Shown here piece by piece: positions 1-7,994 of a stretch of 17,770 nt of DNA. The translations under genes were made by a program, and so were the position numbers. The first letter of the stretch is position 1. Each line of letters starts with the position of its first letter. The notes under the pieces were generated by a model. That model was given only the letters and a program-made list of their open reading frames with translations. It did no database searches and was not told the origin of the DNA. Origin of the DNA: Ramicandelaber brevisporus (Eukaryota > Kickxellomycota > Ramicandelaberales > Ramicandelaberaceae); contig MU603000.1 in the NCBI GenBank assembly GCA_025201865.1, positions 9,027 to 26,796 on the forward strand. The letters are read 5' to 3'.

Positions 1-56
1 GACTGCTGGTTTGAAGAGTTTCTACGAGTGTAGTCAGAGTTATCAATCGAGTTCAT
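1..56 (-). CDS. Possible 5' end of a minus-strand gene cut by the window edge
   Basis: On the minus strand an ATG at 56-54 opens a frame that stays open to the window edge and would encode about 18 residues beginning M-N-S-I-D-N-S-D-Y, rich in Asn, Ser and Gln. That is too little to identify. Support is indirect. The sense-strand sequence upstream is pyrimidine-rich, like the leaders of other minus-strand genes here. A strong donor-like site (AG|GTAAGC, intron starting at 236) is followed by acceptor-like CAG sites ending near 185 and 168, so the leader may hold a 50-70 base intron. The frame is also open upstream of the ATG, so the true start could be elsewhere. The call depends on sequence beyond position 1. 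Confidence 0.3.
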   Translation of the reverse strand, partial: MNSIDNSDYTRRNSSNQQ

Positions 57-184
57 TATACTCTTTATAAAAAAAATAAAAAACAATGAATGAGAGTTGA
101 CGATGATATTGGTAATGAAACGATTGCACGGGCGAGCGGTGGGGGAGGGAGGAGAAGAGCTGACCAACTGAGCGAGAAAAGTAG

Positions 185-236
185 CTGAAAGGAAGATTCT
201 TCGATATGAAGTGGTCTCGTGCGCACAGCCGCTTAC
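185..236 (-). other. Candidate short spliceosomal intron in the leader of the edge gene
   Basis: The minus strand reads ATATCAG|GTAAGCGG at 236, a close match to a consensus 5' splice site. A pyrimidine-rich TTCCTTTCAG ends at 185 (52-base intron), and a second acceptor, CTCGCTCAG, ends near 168 (69 bases). Such short introns near the 5' end are common in intron-poor fungi. No branch site is obvious and there is no transcript evidence. Confidence 0.3.
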
Positions 237-417
237 CTGATATCAAGAAAAAAATTACTTGACTGTAACAGTGTTGGATGTGGTCTATTTTTAACAAAGA
301 AGAAACGACAAAGAAAACTTGCGTAAAGTTTCTTTGTTTCTACCAGTATGAGGCTGCTTAGTTGCAGTAAAAAGAAGAAGAAGCAATGCAAGGATGTGTG
401 GGGGCGGGGGATGGGGT

Positions 418-484
418 AGGAAGGAAGGAAGGAAGGAAGGAAGGAAAGGAAGAGCAATGCGTCTATCTCTCTCTCTCTCTCTCT
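418..484. repeat. AAGG and TC microsatellites
   Basis: Seven or so AAGG tetranucleotide units run from about 418 to 446, followed after a short gap by a pure TC dinucleotide tract at 466-484. They lie in the purine/pyrimidine-skewed intergenic region and are probably length-polymorphic. Confidence 0.85.
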
Positions 485-831
485 ATTTTTTGTTTTGTTT
501 GCAAAGCTGCTGTGGTTAGATGCAAGGTGAATGTATAAAATGTCGCACACACACGGACCACGCGGGATGAGAAGAAGAAGAAAAGAAGAATTAGCTTCTT
601 TTGCACACTCAAAAAGAAAGAGTAAAAGCAGAAAGAGTCGCAAAGAGACACTCTGCGATAAAAAAAAAAGAAACAAAGATGCAAAAGACACACAACGGTT
701 CTTTGTGCGCCTTTTTACATTTTTTTGCGAAAAGGAAAACAAAAGAAGTATAGAGAGAAATGAGCTTGCACACACTCTCTCTCTCGCTGGTGTTCATAGC
801 CTAGCTGTTTCAGTATCCAAATTTGGGTTAT

Positions 832-846
832 TATGACAATGTCATA
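832..846. promoter_or_regulatory. Perfect 6-bp dyad with 3-base spacer
   Basis: TATGAC-AAT-GTCATA is a perfect inverted repeat. It stands out because the neighbouring sequence is low-complexity and this patch is not. The symmetric TGAC/GTCA half-sites could bind a dimeric factor, but no particular regulator can be named and chance is not excluded. Confidence 0.2.
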
Positions 847-1161
847 GGCGCTGTAATTTCCGAAACCGCTAATTAGACTTTGTGTTAACAGCGAAGAATA
901 TGTTGCGATTGCGTCGTGGTCGTCGTTGTCGCCGAGTTTGCCATGCAGGTCCACACTGCTCAGCAATTTGTCAGTATAGTGTGGAGGGGCGGTCGATTCG
1001 GTCATTCTTTAGAGTGGAGTGGCTTGAAGAAGCCGGATCGGCACACACAGACATACTCGGAGAACAGAAATAGCATGTTGGGAATGCGGTATTTCACTGG
1101 AAAGTAAAAAATAAAAATTCAAATGGGGAAAACAAATTGAACAGATTGAGTGTTGATGGCT

Positions 1162-2477
1162 TTATAGAGTGGCTGACAGTAGCAACTTGCCCGGATCGGC
1201 ATCGAGAGCATGAATCAGCTCGGAATCGTCAGTCAACGGCACAAAGTTACCAGTGGCATCCCGATACGACAGAGCCGTCAGATGTGGAACTCCCAGCCGC
1301 TCGGTGATCTTGTCGCACAGTGAGCTCAGTGTCAGAGATGCAGGCAGCTTGATGGCAATAATGTCGTCCTGGTACATGACCTTGGCCTTTATGGATGCAC
1401 CTGGCGTGACTGCATTGGGAGTTGGCGTTGCACTGGCTGGAAGAAGACCTGGAGATGCCAACGACAGTTGTGAATGCGGGACACCAGCTGCAAGATGATG
1501 TCCAGATGGTCTCCGTCCTGGTAGCTGCTGCTGCTGCTGCTGGTACTGCTGGGCTGCGGCTCCGTTAAATGTCGATACACCATAGCCACCAGATTGCGGA
1601 GAGATGGGACTGGCTTCGTGTACTGATACTTGCTGGGGAGGAACACCTCTCACTTCAGTATCATCGCGTCTGAGCGACAAGAACAACTGGAATGCATCTG
1701 CTTCCACAATTTCTGGCGGCAAACTAAACATTTCCTGGATGTACTTGTCCAAATCCTGCCTGCGGCTGTTTGTAACCTCATCTGTAACATATGCAACTGG
1801 TCCGGGCATAAATGGCAGAATGCGTCTCTCACCAGTACGTCCAGCCTGTTTAGGGAATCGGTTCAGCAGTGCGATTTGAACATCGTAGAAATCCTCATAT
1901 TGTCTAAACAGAGTGCGGAATCTGCCATCCAAAAATGAAACTTCAACTTTGAAGAATGCAACTCCATCTCTCATTATGCTTGCTGAAACTCTAGCTGCTG
2001 CAACATCTGATGGGTGAATAATGGCTTGAGTCTGAATGGCTGACAATTGTGCAGCTGATGATGATGATACTGCCGCTGCTGTTGCTGCCGCTGGTGGTGA
2101 TATCGATGTATTTGACAAGGAAGCAGAATGAGTTCTACCCATTGGACTGATTCCAGGTGATTTGTTAATTTGGTGAGTTTGTTCACGAACGCGTTCTTTC
2201 CATTCTTCAACTCCGAGCAATTTAATGTTATTGCGACGTAGCATTTCATTCAAGTCAGAAACAGCCTCTCCAGTCTGAACATCGCGGACCTCAATGTACG
2301 TGATGGGCACTAGGCCAGGCACGCCGTGACGTCCAATTGGTCTAACAACATACCATTCATCTCCAGATTGCGCCACAATTATAATTGGCTCCCCTGATTT
2401 TACAGTCAACTCATCATCTCGCTCTGCAGTGAAATCGTACAGCACTATTCCATACACATTGTCATGAGCAATCTTTG

Positions 2478-2508
<31 letters not shown>

Positions 2509-3129
2509 TTGCTGATACTGCTGCGATTGAAGCTGACTCTGCTGTGAATGCTGTTGAATTGAACCGTGAGGATTATACTGATGCATTGGAATTGCTGCAC
2601 CACTGCTAGCGCCTCTAAAATGCAAGTTGGTAGCCGACGTCACTGGTGATCCTCCACCCATGGTCATCTTCGGCGATTGCTGCTGTTGCTGTTGAACATT
2701 CATGGTTGGACTTCCTCCAACTTGTGACTGAACAGTGGAGCCAACTGGCTGCAATGAAGACGGGCCACGTCGTTCAATCGGCTGAAAATACACAGCAGGC
2801 ACTAAACCACGTCTTCCCGATAATGGATCGTGGGCTTCATACCAGTACTCATCATCTTCGTTGCCAATCACATGGAAAAACTCACCAGCTTTGAACGAAA
2901 TCTCATCTGGACCCTCTGCATTGTAGTCATAGAGGGCTTTAATCACCTTCTTGGGTGGCTGCATTGCCTCTGCTCCGCCCTTCATGAGAGCCACACCGCC
3001 CGTAGATGAGCCGACTGGAGAGTGCATAACGGGAGAGGCTGTTGCGGAGGTGGCTTGGCCGGGAGTTGAAGTTGACGGAGTCACAGAGACTGAACCAGCG
3101 CTGCCCTTTCGAAATGAACTAACGCGCAT
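1162..3129 (-). CDS. BEM1: Bem1-like cell-polarity scaffold (SH3-SH3-PX-PB1)
   Basis: A 655-residue protein with the Bem1/Scd2 order of domains. SH3-1 spans about 61-118 (begins VIKALYDYNAEGPDEISF; ends GRRGLVPAVYF). SH3-2 spans about 226-280 (begins GIVLYDFTAERDDELTV). A PX domain at about 378-487 contains the FRTLFRQYEDFYDVQ core. A C-terminal PB1 domain spans about 579-654. In fungi Bem1 binds the Cdc42 exchange factor Cdc24 through PB1 and binds PAK kinase through SH3-2, nucleating Cdc42 polarity sites. The PB1 shows both a leading Lys (KAKV) and an acidic patch (YRDATGNF...DDSELIHALD). Linkers carry a 12-Gln run (about 206-217) and a second Gln tract near 529. ATG 3129 is preceded in frame by a TAG, so the start is well fixed unless an intron intervenes. 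It is transcribed in tandem with the zuotin gene. Confidence 0.92.
2476..2517 (-). repeat. Polyglutamine-coding trinucleotide tract in the Bem1-like gene
   Basis: Mixed CAG/CAA codons (read on the minus strand) encode a run of 12 Gln just before SH3-2. A shorter Gln tract is encoded at about 1523-1555. Mixed codon use suggests a tract kept at the protein level and not only by slippage; that is inference. Confidence 0.8.
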
Positions 3130-3163
3130 CTATTCTAGCTAACTACTGCACTGGAGGAGAAGG

Positions 3164-3216
3164 AGGCAGGCAAGCAGGCAAGCAAGCAAGCAGGCAGGCA
3201 GGCAGGCAGGCAGACA
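3164..3216. repeat. GGCA/AGCA tetranucleotide repeat
   Basis: Interrupted GGCA and AGCA units lie a few tens of bases upstream of the Bem1-like ATG, within its probable 5' leader. The tract is pyrimidine-rich on the sense strand. Confidence 0.8.
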
Positions 3217-3614
3217 AGTTGAACTGGAGGAGGCTGGAGGAAGAGGAGGAAGCTCTCGAATCTGGCACTCAAAAAGAGCGGTGGTCGCGAAATAAAAAAA
3301 AAAAGCTTGCAAGAAAAATAATAAAGGAGAGCTGCCAAAGTCGTCAGTTCAAAACGGCAGCACGAAGAAGAGCGACCGTCCTCGAAAGAGAAAGAAAGAA
3401 AGGGAGAAAGAGAGAGATGAGCTTGAAGTGTGTGTATGAACGGAAAGGGTGTATATATAAGTGTGCGAGTGTGTGTATGTGCACAGAATGAAAGAAACAA
3501 AGAAGAAACACAAAAGAAGATGTGAATGATGCGAACAGAAGACGGAAGGGGATGAAAGAGAGGCAATGCTACACGTACTACGTGTGGCTGGGTCTGAACG
3601 GAAAGACTCAATGT

Positions 3615-3641
3615 CAGCAACAGCAACAGCAACAGCAACAA
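3615..3641. repeat. CAGCAA hexanucleotide repeat
   Basis: About four CAGCAA units in non-coding sequence between the Bem1-like and zuotin genes. No function is evident. Confidence 0.75.
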
Positions 3642-3894
3642 TAACTCGCACAGATGGACGGTTGGATGGATGCAGGCCACCGGGCCGTCTGGGCACATGC
3701 CCACAGCGAGTGCTGAGTGTTGGATGTGTTGGATGTGAGAATTGGATAATGCGCAATCTGGGGCACCATTCTCTTCGACTGTGGAGCTCGAACCGCATAC
3801 ACAGTCTGTGACTTGTGGTTAGTGGTGATTGATGATGAATCAGCATTTTGACAGTTTAAAGACGATTGAATAAATAGACTGTGTAAGAAGGTTA

Positions 3895-6066
3895 TTACTT
3901 TTTCATACTTTTAACCTGCTCCATCAGGTACTTGACTCGCTGCTTGCATTCCTTCTTTGTGCGTCCTTGCACAGCCGCGGCAATGTTGTCCCATCGATCG
4001 CCTTCGCCTGCCCAGCTTGGTGGGTACTTGCGCAGTGCTGCCTCCAACTGCAGTTGCTCAGATGGTTTCCAGCTGGATGGATCCGACGCCGTTGGTGCTG
4101 GCGACGCCGCTGAAGATGCCGATGATGGAGCGCTCGGCTTGTTCGCAGCAGCAGCACTACCACTAGCAGGTTTCTGAGGTGCTGCAATGCTGGATGATTG
4201 TGGGGCAATTGCCACATCGCCATCAGGCAGTCGCACTGAAATTTCATCAATCATACGGTCATCATTGCGCTTCTTGTGAGACTGCAGCTGTCGGATCTCT
4301 GCATTCTCCAGCGCCACTGTGTTCATTCGTACTTCTCGTGACTTGGAGATGATTTCAGCTGACGACCGAAGAGTTGCACCAGAATGCTGAGAAACGTACT
4401 CGGCAATAGTCTCCCAGCGCTTGCCAGTGCCGCCAGGGAACTTGTTCACAGCCTTAATCAGCAGACTCATTTCCTGAGCAGACCATGGTGACTCTTTACC
4501 AGATGATGCTGATGATGCAGTGGATGCTGCCGCAGATGCAGCTGAGGCAGATCGCTTTGAGGCGGATGCATCCTTGAAGTGAACAAAGTTGGATGCCAAC
4601 AATGGCTTCGCAGCAATGAGAGATGCCACTTGCTTCTTTGTGACTTCAACCATGGCTGGCACTTTGCCTGCACACTTTTCGAGCTCAGATTGATACGCCT
4701 GTACCTCTTCAAACGACAAGTTGGTAACCAATACATCAAGCTCAGCAGCACGCGGATTCGAAACCGTCGATGTGCTCGCATTGCCGTCTGTCAACCAGTT
4801 GGTCGCAGCCAATGTGTCTCTCAACTGCTTTCTCGCTTTCTGCACCTGCTTCTTTGCCGTTTCTCTCTGCCTTTTCTCTGCCGCTTGCTGTTCTTTAGCT
4901 GCCGCAGCCTCTTCCTCCTCTCGTTTCTGCTGTGCTTCTGCTTCCGCCTTCGCCGCCAGTTCCGCTTCTTTCGCTGCAGCCTCTTTCGCTAGTTTCTTTT
5001 GCTGCTTCGCTTGCTTCTCCTTCTCTTTAAATGCCACAATGCGCGGATCAAGCCTCTGTGCTTGCTCCACAATCTTCTGGACACGTCTTGTATCCTCTGT
5101 CTTGCGTCTTGCTCGCTCTGCTTTATTTTTGCGTTCCAAGTATCGCCGATGATCGCGATTCTCTGCACTCTCCTTATCCTCTTCATCCAAAAACTCAAAA
5201 CTACGCCAGGATTGGAACGAGCCCCAGTAAGAGTAAAAGCCTTGAATCTGGTCGTAACTGGATGTCATGTCGCCCAATGTCGGAGCTGGAGTCTTGGAGG
5301 CAAATCGTGCTTCTCGTTCAAAGACTGGGCCGTACAGTGCAAAGAAGTCGGCGTCGCTGGATGGCTTTGAGGCGGGCGGTGGAGCTTCAATACTCGATTC
5401 GTAGTAGAATGGATCTACAGAGTCATACTCGCGTCGCTTGGTTGGATTAGAGAGTGTCTCGTAAGCCTTCTGCACAATCTTGAAGAATGCATCCTCCTCT
5501 TCCTCGTCATCATCAGCATCGCCGGTACCAAGATCCAGCAACTTTGGCTGTGGCTTTGGCTTTGGAGGTGGAGCAGGCGTGGTGGGTTTCTTGCCAACTT
5601 TGCGATCTGGATGATGCACCAGCACTTTACGATGATATGCACTCTTCAGTTGCCCAGATGTCGCCTTGTATCGCAGCTTTGACAATCCCAATACCGCGTA
5701 CAAATCAAGAGACTTCCAGTTGCGTGGACTACTGCGCAGCAGCTCTGGATCCTCAGCGGCATCATAGACATCGTCAATGGCAGCATCTCCGGCACGACGC
5801 TTGCTGGAAGCTGAGCTATCCGGAGTCGCACTACGCGAGACATCAAATGCTGTCAAAGCAGCTTCGGCAGCCTCTAGCCACTGTGCACTGTTGACTGTAG
5901 TAGAATCGAGCTGTGCAGTAGCCTGCTGAAGAGCAGCAAAGCGCGAGAACTCTGACGAAACGCGCTCGACTTGAACAGCTAACGGCGTCGAGATGGTTGC
6001 CGCAGATGAGACTGCAGTGGTGGACGACAAGTCAGCTCGTGCAGCAGGCAGCAGTACCATTGACAT
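3895..6066 (-). CDS. ZUO1: Zuotin/DNAJC2-like ribosome-associated J-protein with two SANT domains
   Basis: A 723-residue protein matching zuotin along its length. It has the zuotin-type entry DLYAVLGLSKLRYKAT (121-136), a J domain with the HPD motif at 152-154, the zuotin homology region (PVFEREARF, FYSYWGSF, WRSFEFLDEED at about 247-297), a charged Lys/Ala/Glu-rich helical segment at about 305-415, and two SANT/Myb-like domains at about 525-575 and 664-716. Zuotin pairs with Ssz1 as the ribosome-associated complex, stimulating Ssb Hsp70 at the tunnel exit. The double-SANT C-terminus follows the DNAJC2/MPP11 form, unlike S. cerevisiae Zuo1. The J domain carries an unusually long Pro-rich then acidic insert (about 160-192) after HPD. 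A second in-frame Met at codon 3 is an alternative start. Confidence 0.95.
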   Translation of the reverse strand: MSMVLLPAARADLSSTTAVSSAATISTPLAVQVERVSSEFSRFAALQQATAQLDSTTVNSAQWLEAAEAALTAFDVSRSATPDSSASSKRRAGDAAIDDVYDAAEDPELLRSSPRNWKSLDLYAVLGLSKLRYKATSGQLKSAYHRKVLVHHPDRKVGKKPTTPAPPPKPKPQPKLLDLGTGDADDDEEEEDAFFKIVQKAYETLSNPTKRREYDSVDPFYYESSIEAPPPASKPSSDADFFALYGPVFEREARFASKTPAPTLGDMTSSYDQIQGFYSYWGSFQSWRSFEFLDEEDKESAENRDHRRYLERKNKAERARRKTEDTRRVQKIVEQAQRLDPRIVAFKEKEKQAKQQKKLAKEAAAKEAELAAKAEAEAQQKREEEEAAAAKEQQAAEKRQRETAKKQVQKARKQLRDTLAATNWLTDGNASTSTVSNPRAAELDVLVTNLSFEEVQAYQSELEKCAGKVPAMVEVTKKQVASLIAAKPLLASNFVHFKDASASKRSASAASAAASTASSASSGKESPWSAQEMSLLIKAVNKFPGGTGKRWETIAEYVSQHSGATLRSSAEIISKSREVRMNTVALENAEIRQLQSHKKRNDDRMIDEISVRLPDGDVAIAPQSSSIAAPQKPASGSAAAANKPSAPSSASSAASPAPTASDPSSWKPSEQLQLEAALRKYPPSWAGEGDRWDNIAAAVQGRTKKECKQRVKYLMEQVKSMKK

Positions 6067-6230
6067 CTCTCTTCACAAGCTAGTTCAATCTAAAGAGTAC
6101 AGTTTGCAGGTAGATTAAGCAAGAACAACAACAACAAAGCAACAACAACAAAACAACAACAACAAAACACGTGCTTCGAGAGGAGAGAAAGAGAACGAAA
6201 GAGAGAGAGCAAAAGAATGAGTAGAAAGTT
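6067..6230 (-). promoter_or_regulatory. Zuotin upstream region with CACGTG E-box and AAC repeat
   Basis: This 164-base spacer between the CoA-transferase stop and the zuotin ATG contains a run of AAC triplets on the plus strand (about 6124-6166; GTT on the zuotin sense strand). A palindromic CACGTG follows at 6168-6173, about 100 bases from the zuotin ATG. CACGTG is the bHLH core site used by fungal Cbf1/Pho4-type factors, so it may be a promoter element. A six-base site can occur by chance. Confidence 0.3.
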
Positions 6231-7631
6231 CTAATCTGAGTGCAATGCCGACATCTTGATGACACTACTGGACGTCAAAGCATCAATCTGGTTCGATGAA
6301 TAGCCTAGAAGCTCGCGCAACACCTCTTCTGTGTGCTGGCCAAGCAGAGGCGGCGGGAGTCTGATGGATGGCTTCGTGTCGCTGTACTTCACCGGAATGC
6401 CTACCAGCTTGACTGGTCCAGTTGTAGGGTGCTCAACCTGCTGTACCATGTCGCGTGCCAGGAGTTGTGGGTGCTCAAAGGTGTGCTTGATATCGTTCAA
6501 TGGTGCGTACGGAATTCCAGATCCTTCAAGTGCATCCAGCCAGTGTTTCAATGGCTGTGATTTGATCCGGCTCGCCAGCAGCTCGTTCAGTGCCTCTCGA
6601 TTGTTGACACGATCAGCGTTCGTAACAAATCGAACATCCGTTGGCAACTCGTCTAGCCCGATTGAGCGACACAGTACACCAAATTGAGTATCATTGCCCG
6701 CTCCAAGTACAATGTGTCGGCCATCACTCGTGTCATAGCCTTGATACGGGACGATACTGGCATGCTGCGTCCCCCATCGTTTGGCCTCTTGGCCACCCAC
6801 CAGGAAGCTGCTCGCAATGTTGGCCAACGACGCCACCTGGCACTCAATCAGGGATGCATCGATATGCTGGCCACGGCCGGTCCGCTCTCTGGCAAATAGC
6901 GCAGCAATGATCGCACCATGCGTATACAATCCCGTTGTCAAGTCCGTGATTGCAACACCAACCTTGACCGGAGGACGACCTGGCTCGCCGGTAATGTGCA
7001 TCAATCCAGCCTCCGCTTCAATCATCACATCGTATCCGGCCCGCTTTGCGTACGGCCCAGTTGACCCATACCCAGTAATTGATGCATACACCAGCCGTGG
7101 GTTTATCTGGGCCAAGTCTTCGTGGCCAAGGCCGTACTTTGCCAACTTGCCCGGAATGTAATTTTCGACGAGCACATCGCACTGTTTTGCCAGCTCTCGG
7201 ATAATCTCCTGGCCATCCTTGTGACGGATATTGACGGCCACCGAGCGTTTGTTGCGGTTTACTGACATGAAGTACGCGCTTTCCGGTTTGGTGTTTGGAT
7301 ATTTGGCGGCAACATGAGGAGCCAGTGAGGCGAATGGCGGTCCCCACTCACGAGTATCATCACCGTGCGCAGGGTTCTCAATCTTGATGACATCTGCACC
7401 CATATCACCTAGAAGCATAGTGCAATATGGACCGGCTAGGATACGGGCGAGATCAAGAACGCGAATGCCAGAGAGTGGGCCATCAGTGCCAGTAGTCGGC
7501 GCAGTTGTAGTCGTTGTAGCTGTAGCAGTTGTCGTTGCTGTGTGCTTGAACCGAGTGTAATTCAGTAAGACACGCGTCTGCTGGAAGCGTTTGCTGGCGA
7601 GGGCAGATACTATAGATACAGGACGGTACAT
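6231..7631 (-). CDS. SUGCT: Class III (CaiB/BaiF) CoA-transferase, SUGCT-like, probably mitochondrial
   Basis: A 466-residue protein. The family signature begins at about 54 (LSGIRVLDLARILAGPYC) and includes GADVIKIE, VENYIPGKL, SITGYGSTGPY, GYDVMIEAEAGLM and a C-terminal PPPLLGQHTEEVL. EAKRWGTQHASIVPYQGY resembles succinate-hydroxymethylglutarate CoA-transferase, which moves CoA from succinyl-CoA to glutarate or related dicarboxylates; substrate is inferred from similarity only. Residues 1-50 (MYRPVSIVSALASKRFQQTR then a Thr/Ala-rich stretch) are basic and hydroxylated with no acidic residues, typical of a mitochondrial presequence. I start at ATG 7631; the six upstream codons begin with GTG. 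The position usually held by the catalytic Asp in the SLxxxQV region appears to be Glu263. Confidence 0.9.
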   Translation of the reverse strand: MYRPVSIVSALASKRFQQTRVLLNYTRFKHTATTTATATTTTTAPTTGTDGPLSGIRVLDLARILAGPYCTMLLGDMGADVIKIENPAHGDDTREWGPPFASLAPHVAAKYPNTKPESAYFMSVNRNKRSVAVNIRHKDGQEIIRELAKQCDVLVENYIPGKLAKYGLGHEDLAQINPRLVYASITGYGSTGPYAKRAGYDVMIEAEAGLMHITGEPGRPPVKVGVAITDLTTGLYTHGAIIAALFARERTGRGQHIDASLIECQVASLANIASSFLVGGQEAKRWGTQHASIVPYQGYDTSDGRHIVLGAGNDTQFGVLCRSIGLDELPTDVRFVTNADRVNNREALNELLASRIKSQPLKHWLDALEGSGIPYAPLNDIKHTFEHPQLLARDMVQQVEHPTTGPVKLVGIPVKYSDTKPSIRLPPPLLGQHTEEVLRELLGYSSNQIDALTSSSVIKMSALHSD

Positions 7632-7994
7632 TTGGCTTTGTTGCAACACCGCGTTTGCTATTGTATGTTGTTGTACACTGTTGTTGTTTTGTGCTGTTAA
7701 GATGAGCTTTGGTTGCTATTGCACAGTTTGTCATGACGAATCATGTGCCTCCTGAATGCATTCGGCGCTGCAAGTCCAGATTCGACACCACCAAGAGTGG
7801 ATTTCTATTCTGACTCTTGCTGAGGAAGAAAAAAATTCAACCACAAAAAAACCTTTCTGCAAAAAGATCCAAACGTCCTGATCTTCGTGCCCGATCCACT
7901 GCCAAAGCGAACGAGCAAGCAAGCGAACGAACGAGCAAACAATAGGAAAGCGGTGATAGATTGCGAAACGGACGGGAAGGATACGATATAAGCG
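7632..7994. promoter_or_regulatory. Divergent promoter region, CoA-transferase / uS4m
   Basis: A 363-base shared upstream region. A minus-strand ATG at 7734 opens an 83-codon frame that overlaps the CoA-transferase start out of frame. It would act as an inhibitory uORF if transcription starts upstream of it. CGAACGAG/CAAG repeats at about 7905-7940 sit in the probable uS4m leader. No clear TATA element was identified. Confidence 0.5.

Larger units (their letters stand above)
57..1161. other. Long intergenic region, microsatellite-rich, no supported gene
   Basis: About 1.1 kb between the edge gene and the Bem1-like stop codon. Positions 300-800 are strongly purine-rich on the plus strand, with AAGG, TC and GAA runs. 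The short frames here are low-complexity translations of these repeats, and several start at non-ATG codons. The segment probably contains the promoter and leader of the leftward edge gene plus the 3' UTR of the Bem1-like gene. A 96-codon minus-strand frame at 715-1005 begins with ATG, but I recognise nothing in it. A perfect dyad lies at 832-846. Confidence 0.6.
3130..3894. promoter_or_regulatory. Bem1-like 5' leader and promoter, plus zuotin 3' UTR
   Basis: This 765-base gap holds no convincing gene. On the Bem1 sense strand it is strongly CT-rich near the gene. It also contains GGCA/AGCA repeats (3164-3216), purine runs on the plus strand (3390-3418), a TATATATA-like stretch near 3449-3457, and a CAGCAA repeat (3615-3641). 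It is likely the Bem1 promoter and leader, with the zuotin 3' UTR at its right end. Frames in this interval translate simple repeats. Confidence 0.55.

Noticed and set aside
233-775. 180-codon minus-strand frame
   Set aside because: Composition is dominated by Ser, Leu and Phe from TC and GAA repeats, with no ordered segments; not a credible protein.
715-1005. 96-codon minus-strand frame starting with ATG
   Set aside because: Not recognisable and it ends in repeat-derived sequence; could be a leader uORF, but evidence is insufficient to call a gene.
3775-3815. Minus-strand GGTTCGAGCTCC resembling a tRNA T-loop/B box
   Set aside because: No A box or D-arm at the expected distance upstream and no acceptor stem pairing; likely chance.
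3135-3846. Overlapping 165-189 codon minus-strand frames upstream of the Bem1-like gene
   Set aside because: They translate tetranucleotide and CT repeats; Leu/Ser/His-rich low complexity.
3829-3900. ATGATGA resembling a snoRNA C box
   Set aside because: No CTGA D box within a suitable distance and no terminal stem.
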